Shown: piece after piece, positions 8,010-16,639 of the stretch
Layout of the letters: each line of letters opens with the position of its first letter
Position numbering within the stretch: position 1 is the first letter of the stretch
Assembly: GCA_038230275.1 (NCBI GenBank)
Contig: JBBRNO010000023.1
Span: forward strand, 1-64,000
Direction: 5' to 3'
From: JANXXV01 sp038230275
GTDB lineage: Bacteria > Acidobacteriota > Terriglobia > Bryobacterales > Bryobacteraceae
DNA length: 64,000 nt
Position numbers and translations under genes: made by a program
Notes under the pieces: generated by a model
Database searches by the model: none
Told to the model about the DNA's origin: nothing
Seen by the model: only the letters and a program-made list of their open reading frames with translations

Positions 8010-11000
8010 CTAAAAGTAAAGCTTTAGCGCGAACTGCCCGATGCGTGCGTCCTTCGCCGAGAAAATACGTCCTCCAGACGCCGGAAGCTCAATGTTGGTG
8101 TTCGGGTTGTTCAGCTGCGTGTGGTTGAAGGCGTTGAAAGCCTCCGCCCGGAACTGGAGATAGAAACGTTCGGTAAAATTGAAGTTCTTGAAGATGGAGA
8201 AATCGAGGTTCGCCAGCCCTGGTCCCCGAAGGATATTGCGTCCCGCGTTGCCGATGGTGTAAGGAGCAGGTACACGGAAATCCGCGATGTTAAAACACCG
8301 TTGCGCGGTGCAGGAATCCACCTTGCCGGTTCCAATTACGTCCGGCCGGCGGGCGTAAGCAAAGCCGACGTTCGCGGGATCGCTCGACATGGAAGGAGTG
8401 AACGGAAAGCCCCCCTGCAGCGTTAGGATTCCGCCTAGCTGCCAACCGCCGATCACAGCATCCGCGGTTCGCGTCATGCTAGACATGAACGCTCGGCCCT
8501 TGCCGACGGGGATTTCCCAGCCGCCGCTGAACACGAATCGCTGCCCGACGTCCAGGTTTGAACGTCCGCGCATACTGGCAAGGTTGAATGGATTGTCGGC
8601 GCCATCGCCGCCGCCCTGATCGTTGGTGGATCCGTCAATCGATTTGCTCCACGCATAAGCCATCAGAAAGTTCAGTCCGTGCGAGAACCGTTCCTCAAGC
8701 TTCATCTCCAGCGCATTGTAGTTGGAGTTGTTGCGGTTGTCGTAATAGCTACCGGTTCCAAGAGCCGGGTTCGGACGGCGCTGTTGGAATGGACGAAGAT
8801 CCGTAGAACTGACCATCGGTAGATTCACCGGCAGCGCATATTCCAGGAATGTCCCCTTGTTTCCAACATAGGCGACCTCCAGCGAGAGATCCTTGGTTAA
8901 TTCGCGCTGAATTGCGAAATTCCACTGATACATCGTCGGCGTTTTCATGTGGGGTTGGAAGCCGAAAGTCAGCGGAGTGGCGAAACTCGCGTTAGAACTG
9001 AATGCGGGGAAAAAGTTCTGCACGCTCAGCGTGGGGAAGCCGTTCACCGTGGCCTGCTGTTTCGATTCATCGACGATAAACGGCACGTTGATGATTGGCG
9101 CGCTTACCGCGTTGTTTCCGCTGGTAAGCAGATAGAAAATTCCAGCACCCGAGCGGATAACAGTCTTGTTGCCGCCAAACGGCCTCCATGCCAGTCCCAG
9201 CCGCGGAGCCCAATTATTGTATTGGTTGTAGAGCAGTTTGTTCGGCAGTCCAACGTCAGTCGCCTTCACAATCTGGCTAGCGAAGCGGGGATAGGCAAAC
9301 TGCGCCACCTGCTGCGAAATGGTATTGATCTGCCCGTTGAAAGTGGATACTTCCCAAACCTGCGTTTGGAAGTTGAACCGGGCCGATTGCCCCAGCATCG
9401 CGGTCGGCTGAAGGTTGAGTTCGTAGCGCAAGCCAACATTCAGTGTTAGATTTCTGGCAAGCTTCCAATCGTCCTGTACGTAGAAGTGATAACGGGTTTC
9501 ATAGAGTCCAAAGAGATTCCTGGGGAAACTGCGGCTTCCGGAAGTGGGAAAGCCGGTGAGGTAATCGGCATATCCGTTGCCAGTGTAGGTTCCGGTAAAT
9601 GAGAACGCGCCGCGTGAATTGGCCGAATTTGTCGAGGTGAGCCGGTAGTTTCTTATGTCTGTCCCAAACTTGATGGTATGGGCGCCGCGAATCAAGGAAA
9701 CGCCGTCCACCAACTCAAACATGTTCGTGGGATTGACCAGCGGCTGATATGCATTTCCCGCGATTCCCTGGAATCCGGTGATACCCAGGTTCGGAAAGCC
9801 CGGGAAATTCTGGCTGGTCAATTCAAAGCCTCCAATACCGGATTGCCCTGTGTAGTTGGTACCCAGACCTTGATTCAGATTCGCGTTATGCATCCGGGTG
9901 TAGCCAAGCCGCAACTCGTTCACAATTGTGGGAGAAAAGATGTGCGTCTCAGAGGCCACCAGGTTTTGCACTCGCTGACGCTGATTGCTTCCGCCGTTCT
10001 GGGGATACGTACCCGGATTGAACGCTTCCAGATGATTGATGGAATATCGGACCGCCATGGAATCGCTGGTGCTGAAAATGTGGTCGTAGCGTGCGTTGCC
10101 TTGATTCTGGTCATTGATGAAGGGCGCAGCATAGGCGAACGTTCCAGTCGCTGTGTTCTGCCCCGGTATGAATTGCTGGTAATAGGCTGTCGCAGGATTA
10201 ATGCGGCTCTGCGGGATGATGTTGCCTGGGAACGGAATGCCCGAGAGCGGATCCTTGATGCTGGTTGCCAGCGCGCTGAAGTCGCCCTTGCGGAACGCAT
10301 CGGATGGCACCAGTACGTTCGAACTCCGCCCCTGGCGGGTGCGAGTGCCTTCGTAGTTGAGGAAGAAGAAGCTCTTGTCTTTTCCACTAAATTTGGGGAG
10401 CATCACCGGACCGCCAATCGCGAAGCCGAACTGATTCTGCCGGTAAGGGGCTTTCTTGGCGAGGAAGAAGTTTCGCGCGTCCAGTTTATCGTTCCGCATA
10501 AACTCAAACAGTGTGCCATGCACTTCGTTGGTTCCAGATTTGATGGTCGCGTTGACCACGGCGTTTCCGCGGCCATATTCGGCCGAGAACGAGTTCGCCT
10601 GCACTTTAAATTCCAGGATTGCATCCACGGACGGGCGCAGCGCCACGCCGTCAAACAACTGCTCGTTAATGCTGATGCCGTCTAGCAGAAACTCCGTCTT
10701 ACTCTGCCGTCCGCCGCTTACCGAAACAACACTGCTGCCCACTGTGCCGGACGTTCCGACAATCGCGCTTGGCAACAGAGCCGTCAATTGAACAAAGTTA
10801 CGTCCATTCAGCGGCAGATCCACAATCTTTTTGTTGGAAATAACCTGCCCTATGGATCCACTTTCAGTGTTCACAATCGGCACCGAATCTTCCACCTGGA
10901 TCTTCTCGGAAACGTTTCCAATTTTCATCGATACATCGAGCCGTGCCCGTTGATCTACCTGCAAAACGATTCCCGACAGTTCCTGCGTTTGGAATCCATC

Positions 11001-11240
11001 CTTCGCCGCCGTTAACTTGTATTTGCCGCTCACTGGCAGGAAGGGAATTTCAAAATCACCGGTATCCGAAGTTACTGTGGTGCGCTCCAGACTGGTAGAA
11101 AGGTTTCTAGCTGTTACTTTTGTACCAGGCAAAACCGCTCCGGAAGCGTCCGTTACGCGCCCCAGTATAGTGGCCGCGTTCTGAGCCCACACCGGAATGG
11201 TAAGCGCGAGAAATAAGACTGATTGAATAAAAGCTCTCAT
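8010..11240 (-). CDS. Oar-like TonB-dependent receptor with carboxypeptidase-regulatory-like domain
   Basis: The 1076-residue outer-membrane protein has a signal peptide ending in VWAQ. A ~85-residue carboxypeptidase-regulatory-like/beta-sandwich domain follows (ILGRVTDASGAVLPG), then a plug domain (INEQLFDGVALRP, PLNGRNFVQL) and a long beta-barrel ending in 'QFALKLYF', with a C-terminal aromatic as expected for BAM recognition. This architecture is greatly expanded in Acidobacteriota. The start is ATG 11240, preceded by GAGGAG; an ATG 12 bp earlier would itself contain that ribosome site. It heads the - strand operon, is divergent from a GntR regulator, and probably imports the oligomer the operon degrades. 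Confidence 0.9.
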   Translation of the reverse strand: MRAFIQSVLFLALTIPVWAQNAATILGRVTDASGAVLPGTKVTARNLSTSLERTTVTSDTGDFEIPFLPVSGKYKLTAAKDGFQTQELSGIVLQVDQRARLDVSMKIGNVSEKIQVEDSVPIVNTESGSIGQVISNKKIVDLPLNGRNFVQLTALLPSAIVGTSGTVGSSVVSVSGGRQSKTEFLLDGISINEQLFDGVALRPSVDAILEFKVQANSFSAEYGRGNAVVNATIKSGTNEVHGTLFEFMRNDKLDARNFFLAKKAPYRQNQFGFAIGGPVMLPKFSGKDKSFFFLNYEGTRTRQGRSSNVLVPSDAFRKGDFSALATSIKDPLSGIPFPGNIIPQSRINPATAYYQQFIPGQNTATGTFAYAAPFINDQNQGNARYDHIFSTSDSMAVRYSINHLEAFNPGTYPQNGGSNQRQRVQNLVASETHIFSPTIVNELRLGYTRMHNANLNQGLGTNYTGQSGIGGFELTSQNFPGFPNLGITGFQGIAGNAYQPLVNPTNMFELVDGVSLIRGAHTIKFGTDIRNYRLTSTNSANSRGAFSFTGTYTGNGYADYLTGFPTSGSRSFPRNLFGLYETRYHFYVQDDWKLARNLTLNVGLRYELNLQPTAMLGQSARFNFQTQVWEVSTFNGQINTISQQVAQFAYPRFASQIVKATDVGLPNKLLYNQYNNWAPRLGLAWRPFGGNKTVIRSGAGIFYLLTSGNNAVSAPIINVPFIVDESKQQATVNGFPTLSVQNFFPAFSSNASFATPLTFGFQPHMKTPTMYQWNFAIQRELTKDLSLEVAYVGNKGTFLEYALPVNLPMVSSTDLRPFQQRRPNPALGTGSYYDNRNNSNYNALEMKLEERFSHGLNFLMAYAWSKSIDGSTNDQGGGDGADNPFNLASMRGRSNLDVGQRFVFSGGWEIPVGKGRAFMSSMTRTADAVIGGWQLGGILTLQGGFPFTPSMSSDPANVGFAYARRPDVIGTGKVDSCTAQRCFNIADFRVPAPYTIGNAGRNILRGPGLANLDFSIFKNFNFTERFYLQFRAEAFNAFNHTQLNNPNTNIELPASGGRIFSAKDARIGQFALKLYF

Positions 11241-11632
11241 AAGACTCCTCATTGAATTTGAATCAAGAACTGGCCGGACTGGCGAGGGCAAGTGATGGTA
11301 AGGGATCTAGCTTGCAAGACAGGGTGGACACTCGAAGTGGAACGAACAATTCCACTTTCCATGTCCCTGAAGGTATTGGAATCATCGTAGGGCGAATTGC
11401 TACAAACGAGCGCCAGACGTACAGCGGACTGAACGCTTTCGATGACCGGTCTGTTCCAGCGGCGGCCCATGTTTATCGAAAAAATAGTTATCTCTTTCCA
11501 CACATAATACCGGTAACATGGATCATACGTCATGTCAAGGTCAAACAGACACCGTCAACAGGTACCGCGGATGTGCATTGCTGGTAGCAAGTGATGCGTG
11601 TTAGCATTCAGCAATTGGAAAGAAAGGAAGTT
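11241..11632. promoter_or_regulatory. Divergent regulatory region between receptor operon and FadR-type regulator
   Basis: This ~390-bp gap separates two divergent start codons and has no convincing gene. It contains a perfect 8-bp inverted repeat at 11335-11357 and an 8-bp palindrome TACCGGTA near 11509. It should hold both promoters and the operators for the adjacent GntR protein; individual -35/-10 boxes are not clear. Confidence 0.6.
11335..11357. promoter_or_regulatory. Candidate operator: inverted repeat AAGTGGAA-N7-TTCCACTT
   Basis: Perfect 8-bp arms separated by 7 bp lie ~95 bp upstream of the receptor start and ~275 bp upstream of the regulator start. The arm spacing (centres 15 bp apart) fits a homodimer contacting adjacent major grooves. 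It does not match the classical FadR half-site (TGGT..ACCA), so binding by the adjacent regulator is inference. Confidence 0.4.
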
Positions 11633-12370
11633 ATGCTCTCCAAAGCCGAGAATCGCCCGGTTTCGACAAGTCTCACTCAGGAAGTAAAGCAGACCGTACT
11701 CGGGTGGCTTCGCGATGGCAAATACCCGCCGGGGAGCCGCCTTCCTTCCGTGCCCGAGATGGTCAGGCAGTTGGACGTCAGCCGTACCGTGATTCGCGAA
11801 GCTCTGCATTCCCTGGTGGGGATGAATCTGATCGAGATTCGCCCCGGGCTGGGGTGTTTCGTCAACCACATTCCAAGTGACTTAGTTCTGAATGCCGACG
11901 TGGTTGCCAGTCTGCTTGGGATGGAGGCGATCGTGGAAGTGGTGGCCGCGCGCCGGATTATCGAAGGGGCGGTGGCGCGGCAAGTTGCACTTTCGGCCAC
12001 GGATGACGACTTTGAGGACATCGAAGAATCGCTGCGGCAGATCGAACGCACCGTGGGGAAAGACGCAGCAATGTTCTCTGCTACGCCCGCCTTCCACGTG
12101 GCGGTGGCGAGAGCGACGCACAACAAGATTCTGGAAAAAATCGTATCGTCCTTCAATTTGCTGATGGCCGCGGGAGGAGCGCTCATTGAGCGCCACGACA
12201 CGCGCCCGCACTATCGGATCGCGGAATATGAGTCACACCGGAAACTTCTGGAAGCTCTCCGCACGCGTGATCCCGACATCGCACAGCGAGCGATGGAGGA
12301 CCATGTCGGCGAAACCTTGTCGATGTTGATGGAAATCTCCGGCAGTACGAAACAGGCAACCGCCGTCTAG
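11633..12370 (+). CDS. GntR-family transcriptional regulator, FadR/FCD subfamily
   Basis: The ~245-residue protein has an N-terminal winged helix (PPGSRLPSVPEMVRQLDVSR, residues ~35-55, then TVIREALHSL). A C-terminal all-helical FCD domain follows; its metal/ligand-binding histidines are recognisable in 'FHVAVARAT' and 'EYESHRKLLEAL'. FCD regulators usually respond to small carboxylic acids. The start at ATG 11633 has AAGGAAG immediately upstream; a GTG at 11591 in the same frame is possible but lacks a ribosome site. It is divergent from the receptor-led operon and is the likely local repressor. Confidence 0.88.
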   Translation: MLSKAENRPVSTSLTQEVKQTVLGWLRDGKYPPGSRLPSVPEMVRQLDVSRTVIREALHSLVGMNLIEIRPGLGCFVNHIPSDLVLNADVVASLLGMEAIVEVVAARRIIEGAVARQVALSATDDDFEDIEESLRQIERTVGKDAAMFSATPAFHVAVARATHNKILEKIVSSFNLLMAAGGALIERHDTRPHYRIAEYESHRKLLEALRTRDPDIAQRAMEDHVGETLSMLMEISGSTKQATAV

Positions 12371-12454
12371 GTGCTTTCTGTCCCGGTAGATGGACGGACG
12401 GTGAATAAGGTATGGGAGTATTCTTACAATTAGGCCAGGAAAGTTGGGGCTTTG

Positions 12455-14116
12455 ATGATGATCCGGACAGCCATGATCGCCGCGATTCTTGCTCTAGCGC
12501 CAGGGTTATGCCAAGGGGCGGCGGAAGCCTCGCCCGAGCCGAAAATCACTAGCGTCTATCCTTGCGGAGCTCAAATTGGACGGACGTACGAAGCCACCGT
12601 TCGAGGGCGCAACCTGAAAGGCGCTCGAAGCCTGTGGTTTCCGAAACCCGGCGTCCGGGCACGCGTGCTGAACGTCGCTTCTCCAGACGCCACTACCGAT
12701 TTGTTGCGTGTCGAATTCACCGTCGATCGGGCCGCTGCCGTGGGACCGCACACTTTTCGTGTGTTCACGGCGGACGGCGTCTCGAACGCAGTTGAGTTCG
12801 CGGTCACCACCGCCGTACCCATTCTGGAAGGCACGCCCGACCAACCCGTCGCGCGGTTTCCAATCAGCATCGAAGGGAGAATTGAGAAACCCGGCGGCGT
12901 GAATACTTATCCCATCGCAGTGGCGGCGGGACAGACGCTTACCTTGGAAGTTCATTCAGGATTCCGCGGCTTCGACCCGTCCATTGCGATTGCGGAACAG
13001 TCTGGAAGTTGGTTCGATCCACAGCGAGTGAATCGCGTGGCATTCAACGACGAGCCGCTCTACTTTCCCGGATTATCGACCGACGCCCGGTTGGTGCATC
13101 GTTTCGAGCGCGCGGGAAAATACCTGGTTCAAGTGGGATCGTTTTCCGGCCAAGGGAATCCGGATTACGTTTACGAATTACGGATGACTCCGGGAGTTAC
13201 GCCGCCGCCAGTGCTGCATCCGCATTGGCAGGATCTGTGGGAAGAGCGCCAGTTTACGCGCGCCATGGGTTCGAATTGGATTGCCGACATAGCAAACCGC
13301 GGCGCGGGGGGAACCATACCGAAGGCCGCGGAGACGTTTCGCGCGGTGAAGGAAGGCAATTCAACGGTTCCGGTGATGACACCGCCTGGCGTGGTAGAAG
13401 GCCGAATCGAGCAACCTGGAGAAGCGCACGTCATCCAGGTTAAGGTGGACAAAGCGCAAGATCTCGCTCTTGAGATTGAGACTCCGGAAGCGACCATGCC
13501 CCGCTTCAATCCAGTGGTCCGGCTGACGGAGTCCAACGGGAATGAGATCGTAACCGATGTCTACACCAAGCTCAATAACAACGGCCTTTATATGATGAAA
13601 ATGATCCAGGCCAAGACCGTATTTTCTTTGGCTGCGCCCGGCGTGTATACGCTGCAGATTCGCGACATAACCACGGATCGCGGCGGAAATGGATTCGCCT
13701 ACCGCGTGCTGGTCCGTCCGCAGATTCCTCACATCGGCAAGGTCACTTGCGCGGAGGATCATCTCAATTTGCAGCCTGGAGCAACCAAGACACTCACCGT
13801 CACGCTGGAACGTGAAGAAGAATTCAGTGGCGTGGTGGCACTGTCGGCTGAGAATTTACCCGCAGGCGTAACCGCTCTTCCCGCAATGGAAAAGCCGCTG
13901 GACCGTCCGCCGCTGCCAAACGGGGGCAGACTGGAACGATACACTCCGAAGCCGCAAATATCGTCGCTGCTGCTGATAGCTTCTCCGGATGCTCCTGTGT
14001 CCGGTGAGCCAGTAGTGGTGCGGATCACGGCGCGGCCAGTGGTTAACGGACATCTTGGCGAGCCCATTCCCGTGGCGGACGTGCCGGTAGCGGTGATCGC
14101 GCGGAGGCCGTCTTGA
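12455..14116 (+). CDS. Secreted protein with TIG/IPT-like and prepeptidase C-terminal (PPC)-like domains
   Basis: The ~553-residue exported protein has a signal peptide ending near LCQGAAEA. An N-terminal Ig-like IPT/TIG segment follows (KITSVYPCGAQIGRTYEATV), then repeated PPC-like beta-sandwiches (GRIEKPGGVNTYPIAVAAGQ; GRIEQPGEAHVIQVKVD) and a C-terminal Ig-like tail. Proteins of this kind are found directly upstream of DUF1549/DUF1553 genes in acidobacteria and planctomycetes. The stop is overlapped by the TTG start of the next gene, showing tight coupling. It probably forms a periplasmic or surface complex with the following cytochrome-like protein; no enzymatic motif is seen. The start could be 12455 or 12458. 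Confidence 0.75.
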   Translation: MMIRTAMIAAILALAPGLCQGAAEASPEPKITSVYPCGAQIGRTYEATVRGRNLKGARSLWFPKPGVRARVLNVASPDATTDLLRVEFTVDRAAAVGPHTFRVFTADGVSNAVEFAVTTAVPILEGTPDQPVARFPISIEGRIEKPGGVNTYPIAVAAGQTLTLEVHSGFRGFDPSIAIAEQSGSWFDPQRVNRVAFNDEPLYFPGLSTDARLVHRFERAGKYLVQVGSFSGQGNPDYVYELRMTPGVTPPPVLHPHWQDLWEERQFTRAMGSNWIADIANRGAGGTIPKAAETFRAVKEGNSTVPVMTPPGVVEGRIEQPGEAHVIQVKVDKAQDLALEIETPEATMPRFNPVVRLTESNGNEIVTDVYTKLNNNGLYMMKMIQAKTVFSLAAPGVYTLQIRDITTDRGGNGFAYRVLVRPQIPHIGKVTCAEDHLNLQPGATKTLTVTLEREEEFSGVVALSAENLPAGVTALPAMEKPLDRPPLPNGGRLERYTPKPQISSLLLIASPDAPVSGEPVVVRITARPVVNGHLGEPIPVADVPVAVIARRPS

Positions 14117-16623
14117 AAGGGATTCTTCTCATCGGATTTCTTGTGCCTCTGTTTGCGGCATCAACGGTTCCAAGATCTATTCGCATCGAGCCGAGAGATC
14201 GCGTCCTCCACGGCGAAGGTGCCGTGCAGCAACTCCTCGTTATCGGCAGCTACGCGGATGGCAGCGATCGCGACCTTACCAGCGAGGCCACGTGGAAACT
14301 CTCCGATACCGATCTGGCAACGATTGAGGCGAGCGGAAAGCTTGGCGCGCGGAAGAATGGACTGGTTACGGTTGTGGCCTCCGTTGCCGGACGCACAACC
14401 CGGACCAGCCTGCGCATCGAAGACGTGGAAGCAGCCCGCGAGTTTCAATTCAGCCGCGATATTGGCGGCATCTTTACCCGCCAAGGCTGCAACGGATCCG
14501 GTTGCCACGGTGGCGTAAAAGGACGAGGCGGCTTCAAACTTTCACCCGGAGTGCTCAATCCGAAGGACGACTACGAGTGGATCGTCAAAGGCGGCGGTTA
14601 CCAGGTGCTGACGGCGGAAGTGAAGGGCGCACGGGTGCCTCGCATCGACGTTAAAGATCCGGCCAAGAGTCTGATCCTGCTGAAGCCCACCGGCGCTGTC
14701 GCCCATGGCGGCGGCAAACGTTTCGCCATTGGATCGCCCGATTACAACACTATTTTGAAATGGGTAGCGGACGGCGCACCGTACGGCCCGGAAGGCGGCC
14801 GTGAGAATAAAGTCGTCAAACTGGAAGTGTTTCCCAGTATTGTGACGCTTGAACGCGACGGCCAGCATCGCTTGCTGATTACGGCGCGCCTGGCGGATGG
14901 CCGCACGGAAGATTTTTCAGATCAGGCTTTGTGTTCGGTCAACGACAAGACGGTTGTAAGCGTAAGCGGATGCACTGTAAAAGCCGGCCGCATGGGCGAG
15001 ACTTCCGTGCTGGTGCGGGCCGCCGGCCTCGCCGCCAGCGCGACGGTCGGTGTAATCGGTCCGCCGCTCGCGGCCTATCCCAATCCACCCGAATCCAATT
15101 TCATCGACAAGTTTGTTTTTGAAAAGCTCCGCCGCTTCCGCATTCCGCCATCGGCATTGTCAAGCGATGAGGAATTTCTACGCCGCGTTTGTCTTGACTT
15201 AACGGGCACGCTACCGCCACAGGAACGAGTCCGCGAATTCCTGGCTAGTAAGGACCCAACGAAGCGAAGCAGGTTGATCGATGTTTTGATCGCTTCGCCG
15301 GAGTTCGTCGATTACTGGACGTATCGTTTCGACGACCTCTTCCGGGTTGGAGTTTTCCCGAACGGGATCAATATCAAGTGGAGCCAGATGTATGCCGATT
15401 GGATTCGCGACAGCATCGCATCGGGCAAACCGTATGACCAGATGGCACGCGAACGCATCGCCGCCCAAGGCTATGACGGTCCCACGCGGCACTACCTTCC
15501 CTACGACGTAATTGGACCGGCCGGCGAGACGATGGCGGAAGAATTTCGCGTTTTTTTCGGCCGGCGGCTCGATTGCGCGCAGTGTCATAACCATCCGTAT
15601 GAAGCGTGGAGTCAGGATCAGTTCTGGGGCTTGGCTGCATTTTTCAGCCGCGTGTTCAAGATGGGAGACACCGGCGCGGAGTATGTAGTTTTCGATCATC
15701 CCACCGATGAAGCCATGGGCAACGGCGATGTGAATGGCTCCATCAAGCTCTACCATCCACGGACGAAGGTGGAGGTGAAGCCCGCACTGCTAGACGGAAC
15801 GGTGGTGGAAAGCACTGGCAGGGATAACCCCAGAAAGGTGCTTGCGGATTGGATGGTTTCGCATCCGTACTTCGCCGAGGCCGCTGCGAATCGAATTTGG
15901 AGTTACATGTTGGGACGCGGCCTGGTGGATCCGGTGGATGATTTCCGATCAACCAATCCCCCCAGCCACCCTGAACTGTTGGAGCGGTTAGCGTCTGAAT
16001 TCCGCGGCCACAAATACGATCTGCGTTACTTGATCCGGACCATTGCTCTGTCGCGCACCTACCAATTGAGCGGACGTCCACTCGACGCAAATCGCGAGGA
16101 CCGGACAAATTACTCGCACGCTTCACCGCACGCGTTGGATGCAGAGGTGATGCTGGACGCAATCAGCGCCGTTACTGGAATTCCTGAGGTTTTTACTACC
16201 GGCATATCGGAAGCCGTGAAAGATTCAGGACAGGCGCCAGCGGGAACGCGTGCCATCACGGTCCGCCAGCCTGACCTTTACTATTCGCGATTCCTGGATA
16301 TCTACGGGCGTCCGAATCGGCTGACTTTACCCGAACGTAACGGCAAAGCAAATTTGAATGAAGCGCTGCATATGCTGGCCGGAGCTGCATACCAGGAGAA
16401 GCTTGGCGCTGCCGGCGGCCGGCTGCGAAAGATGCTCGATCAGGGCCGTTCCGATGATCAGGTGATCCAGGAGTTCTATTTGGCCGCGTACGCGCGGCTT
16501 CCAGAGCATGACGAATCAGAGGCGATTCGAAAATTGATAGCCTCGCGCGGAAATCACGAAGAGGCGCTGCGCGATTTTGTCTGGGCGCTGCTGTGCTCGC
16601 GGGAGTTTTCGGAAAACCATTAG
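14113..16623 (+). CDS. DUF1549/DUF1553 (PSCyt2/PSD1) secreted cytochrome-type protein
   Basis: The 836-residue protein has a signal peptide, two bacterial Ig-like (Big_2-type) domains (around residues 20-100 and 235-315), DUF1549 (NFIDKFVFEKLRRFRIPPSA onward) and DUF1553 (DNPRKVLADWMVSHPYFAEA onward). Two potential haem sites are visible: CAQCH in DUF1549 and an N-terminal GCNGSGCHGG, which is a CX4CH rather than a CX2CH motif. The start is TTG overlapping the upstream stop (TTGA) with GGAGG properly spaced. The biochemical role of this family is undefined; it regularly pairs with DUF1501 proteins, as here. Confidence 0.88.
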   Translation: MKGILLIGFLVPLFAASTVPRSIRIEPRDRVLHGEGAVQQLLVIGSYADGSDRDLTSEATWKLSDTDLATIEASGKLGARKNGLVTVVASVAGRTTRTSLRIEDVEAAREFQFSRDIGGIFTRQGCNGSGCHGGVKGRGGFKLSPGVLNPKDDYEWIVKGGGYQVLTAEVKGARVPRIDVKDPAKSLILLKPTGAVAHGGGKRFAIGSPDYNTILKWVADGAPYGPEGGRENKVVKLEVFPSIVTLERDGQHRLLITARLADGRTEDFSDQALCSVNDKTVVSVSGCTVKAGRMGETSVLVRAAGLAASATVGVIGPPLAAYPNPPESNFIDKFVFEKLRRFRIPPSALSSDEEFLRRVCLDLTGTLPPQERVREFLASKDPTKRSRLIDVLIASPEFVDYWTYRFDDLFRVGVFPNGINIKWSQMYADWIRDSIASGKPYDQMARERIAAQGYDGPTRHYLPYDVIGPAGETMAEEFRVFFGRRLDCAQCHNHPYEAWSQDQFWGLAAFFSRVFKMGDTGAEYVVFDHPTDEAMGNGDVNGSIKLYHPRTKVEVKPALLDGTVVESTGRDNPRKVLADWMVSHPYFAEAAANRIWSYMLGRGLVDPVDDFRSTNPPSHPELLERLASEFRGHKYDLRYLIRTIALSRTYQLSGRPLDANREDRTNYSHASPHALDAEVMLDAISAVTGIPEVFTTGISEAVKDSGQAPAGTRAITVRQPDLYYSRFLDIYGRPNRLTLPERNGKANLNEALHMLAGAAYQEKLGAAGGRLRKMLDQGRSDDQVIQEFYLAAYARLPEHDESEAIRKLIASRGNHEEALRDFVWALLCSREFSENH

Positions 16624-16639
16624 AGTAGGAGATGCATTC

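Noticed and set aside
8010..11240. Receptor gene as a fusion or pseudogene because of unusual length
   Set aside because: Over 1000 residues is normal for Oar-like proteins, and plug and barrel are continuous.
14440..14520. Possible CRISPR-like or tandem repeat in the DUF1549 genes
   Set aside because: The similarity is between haem-motif codons of paralogous domains, not spaced DNA repeats.
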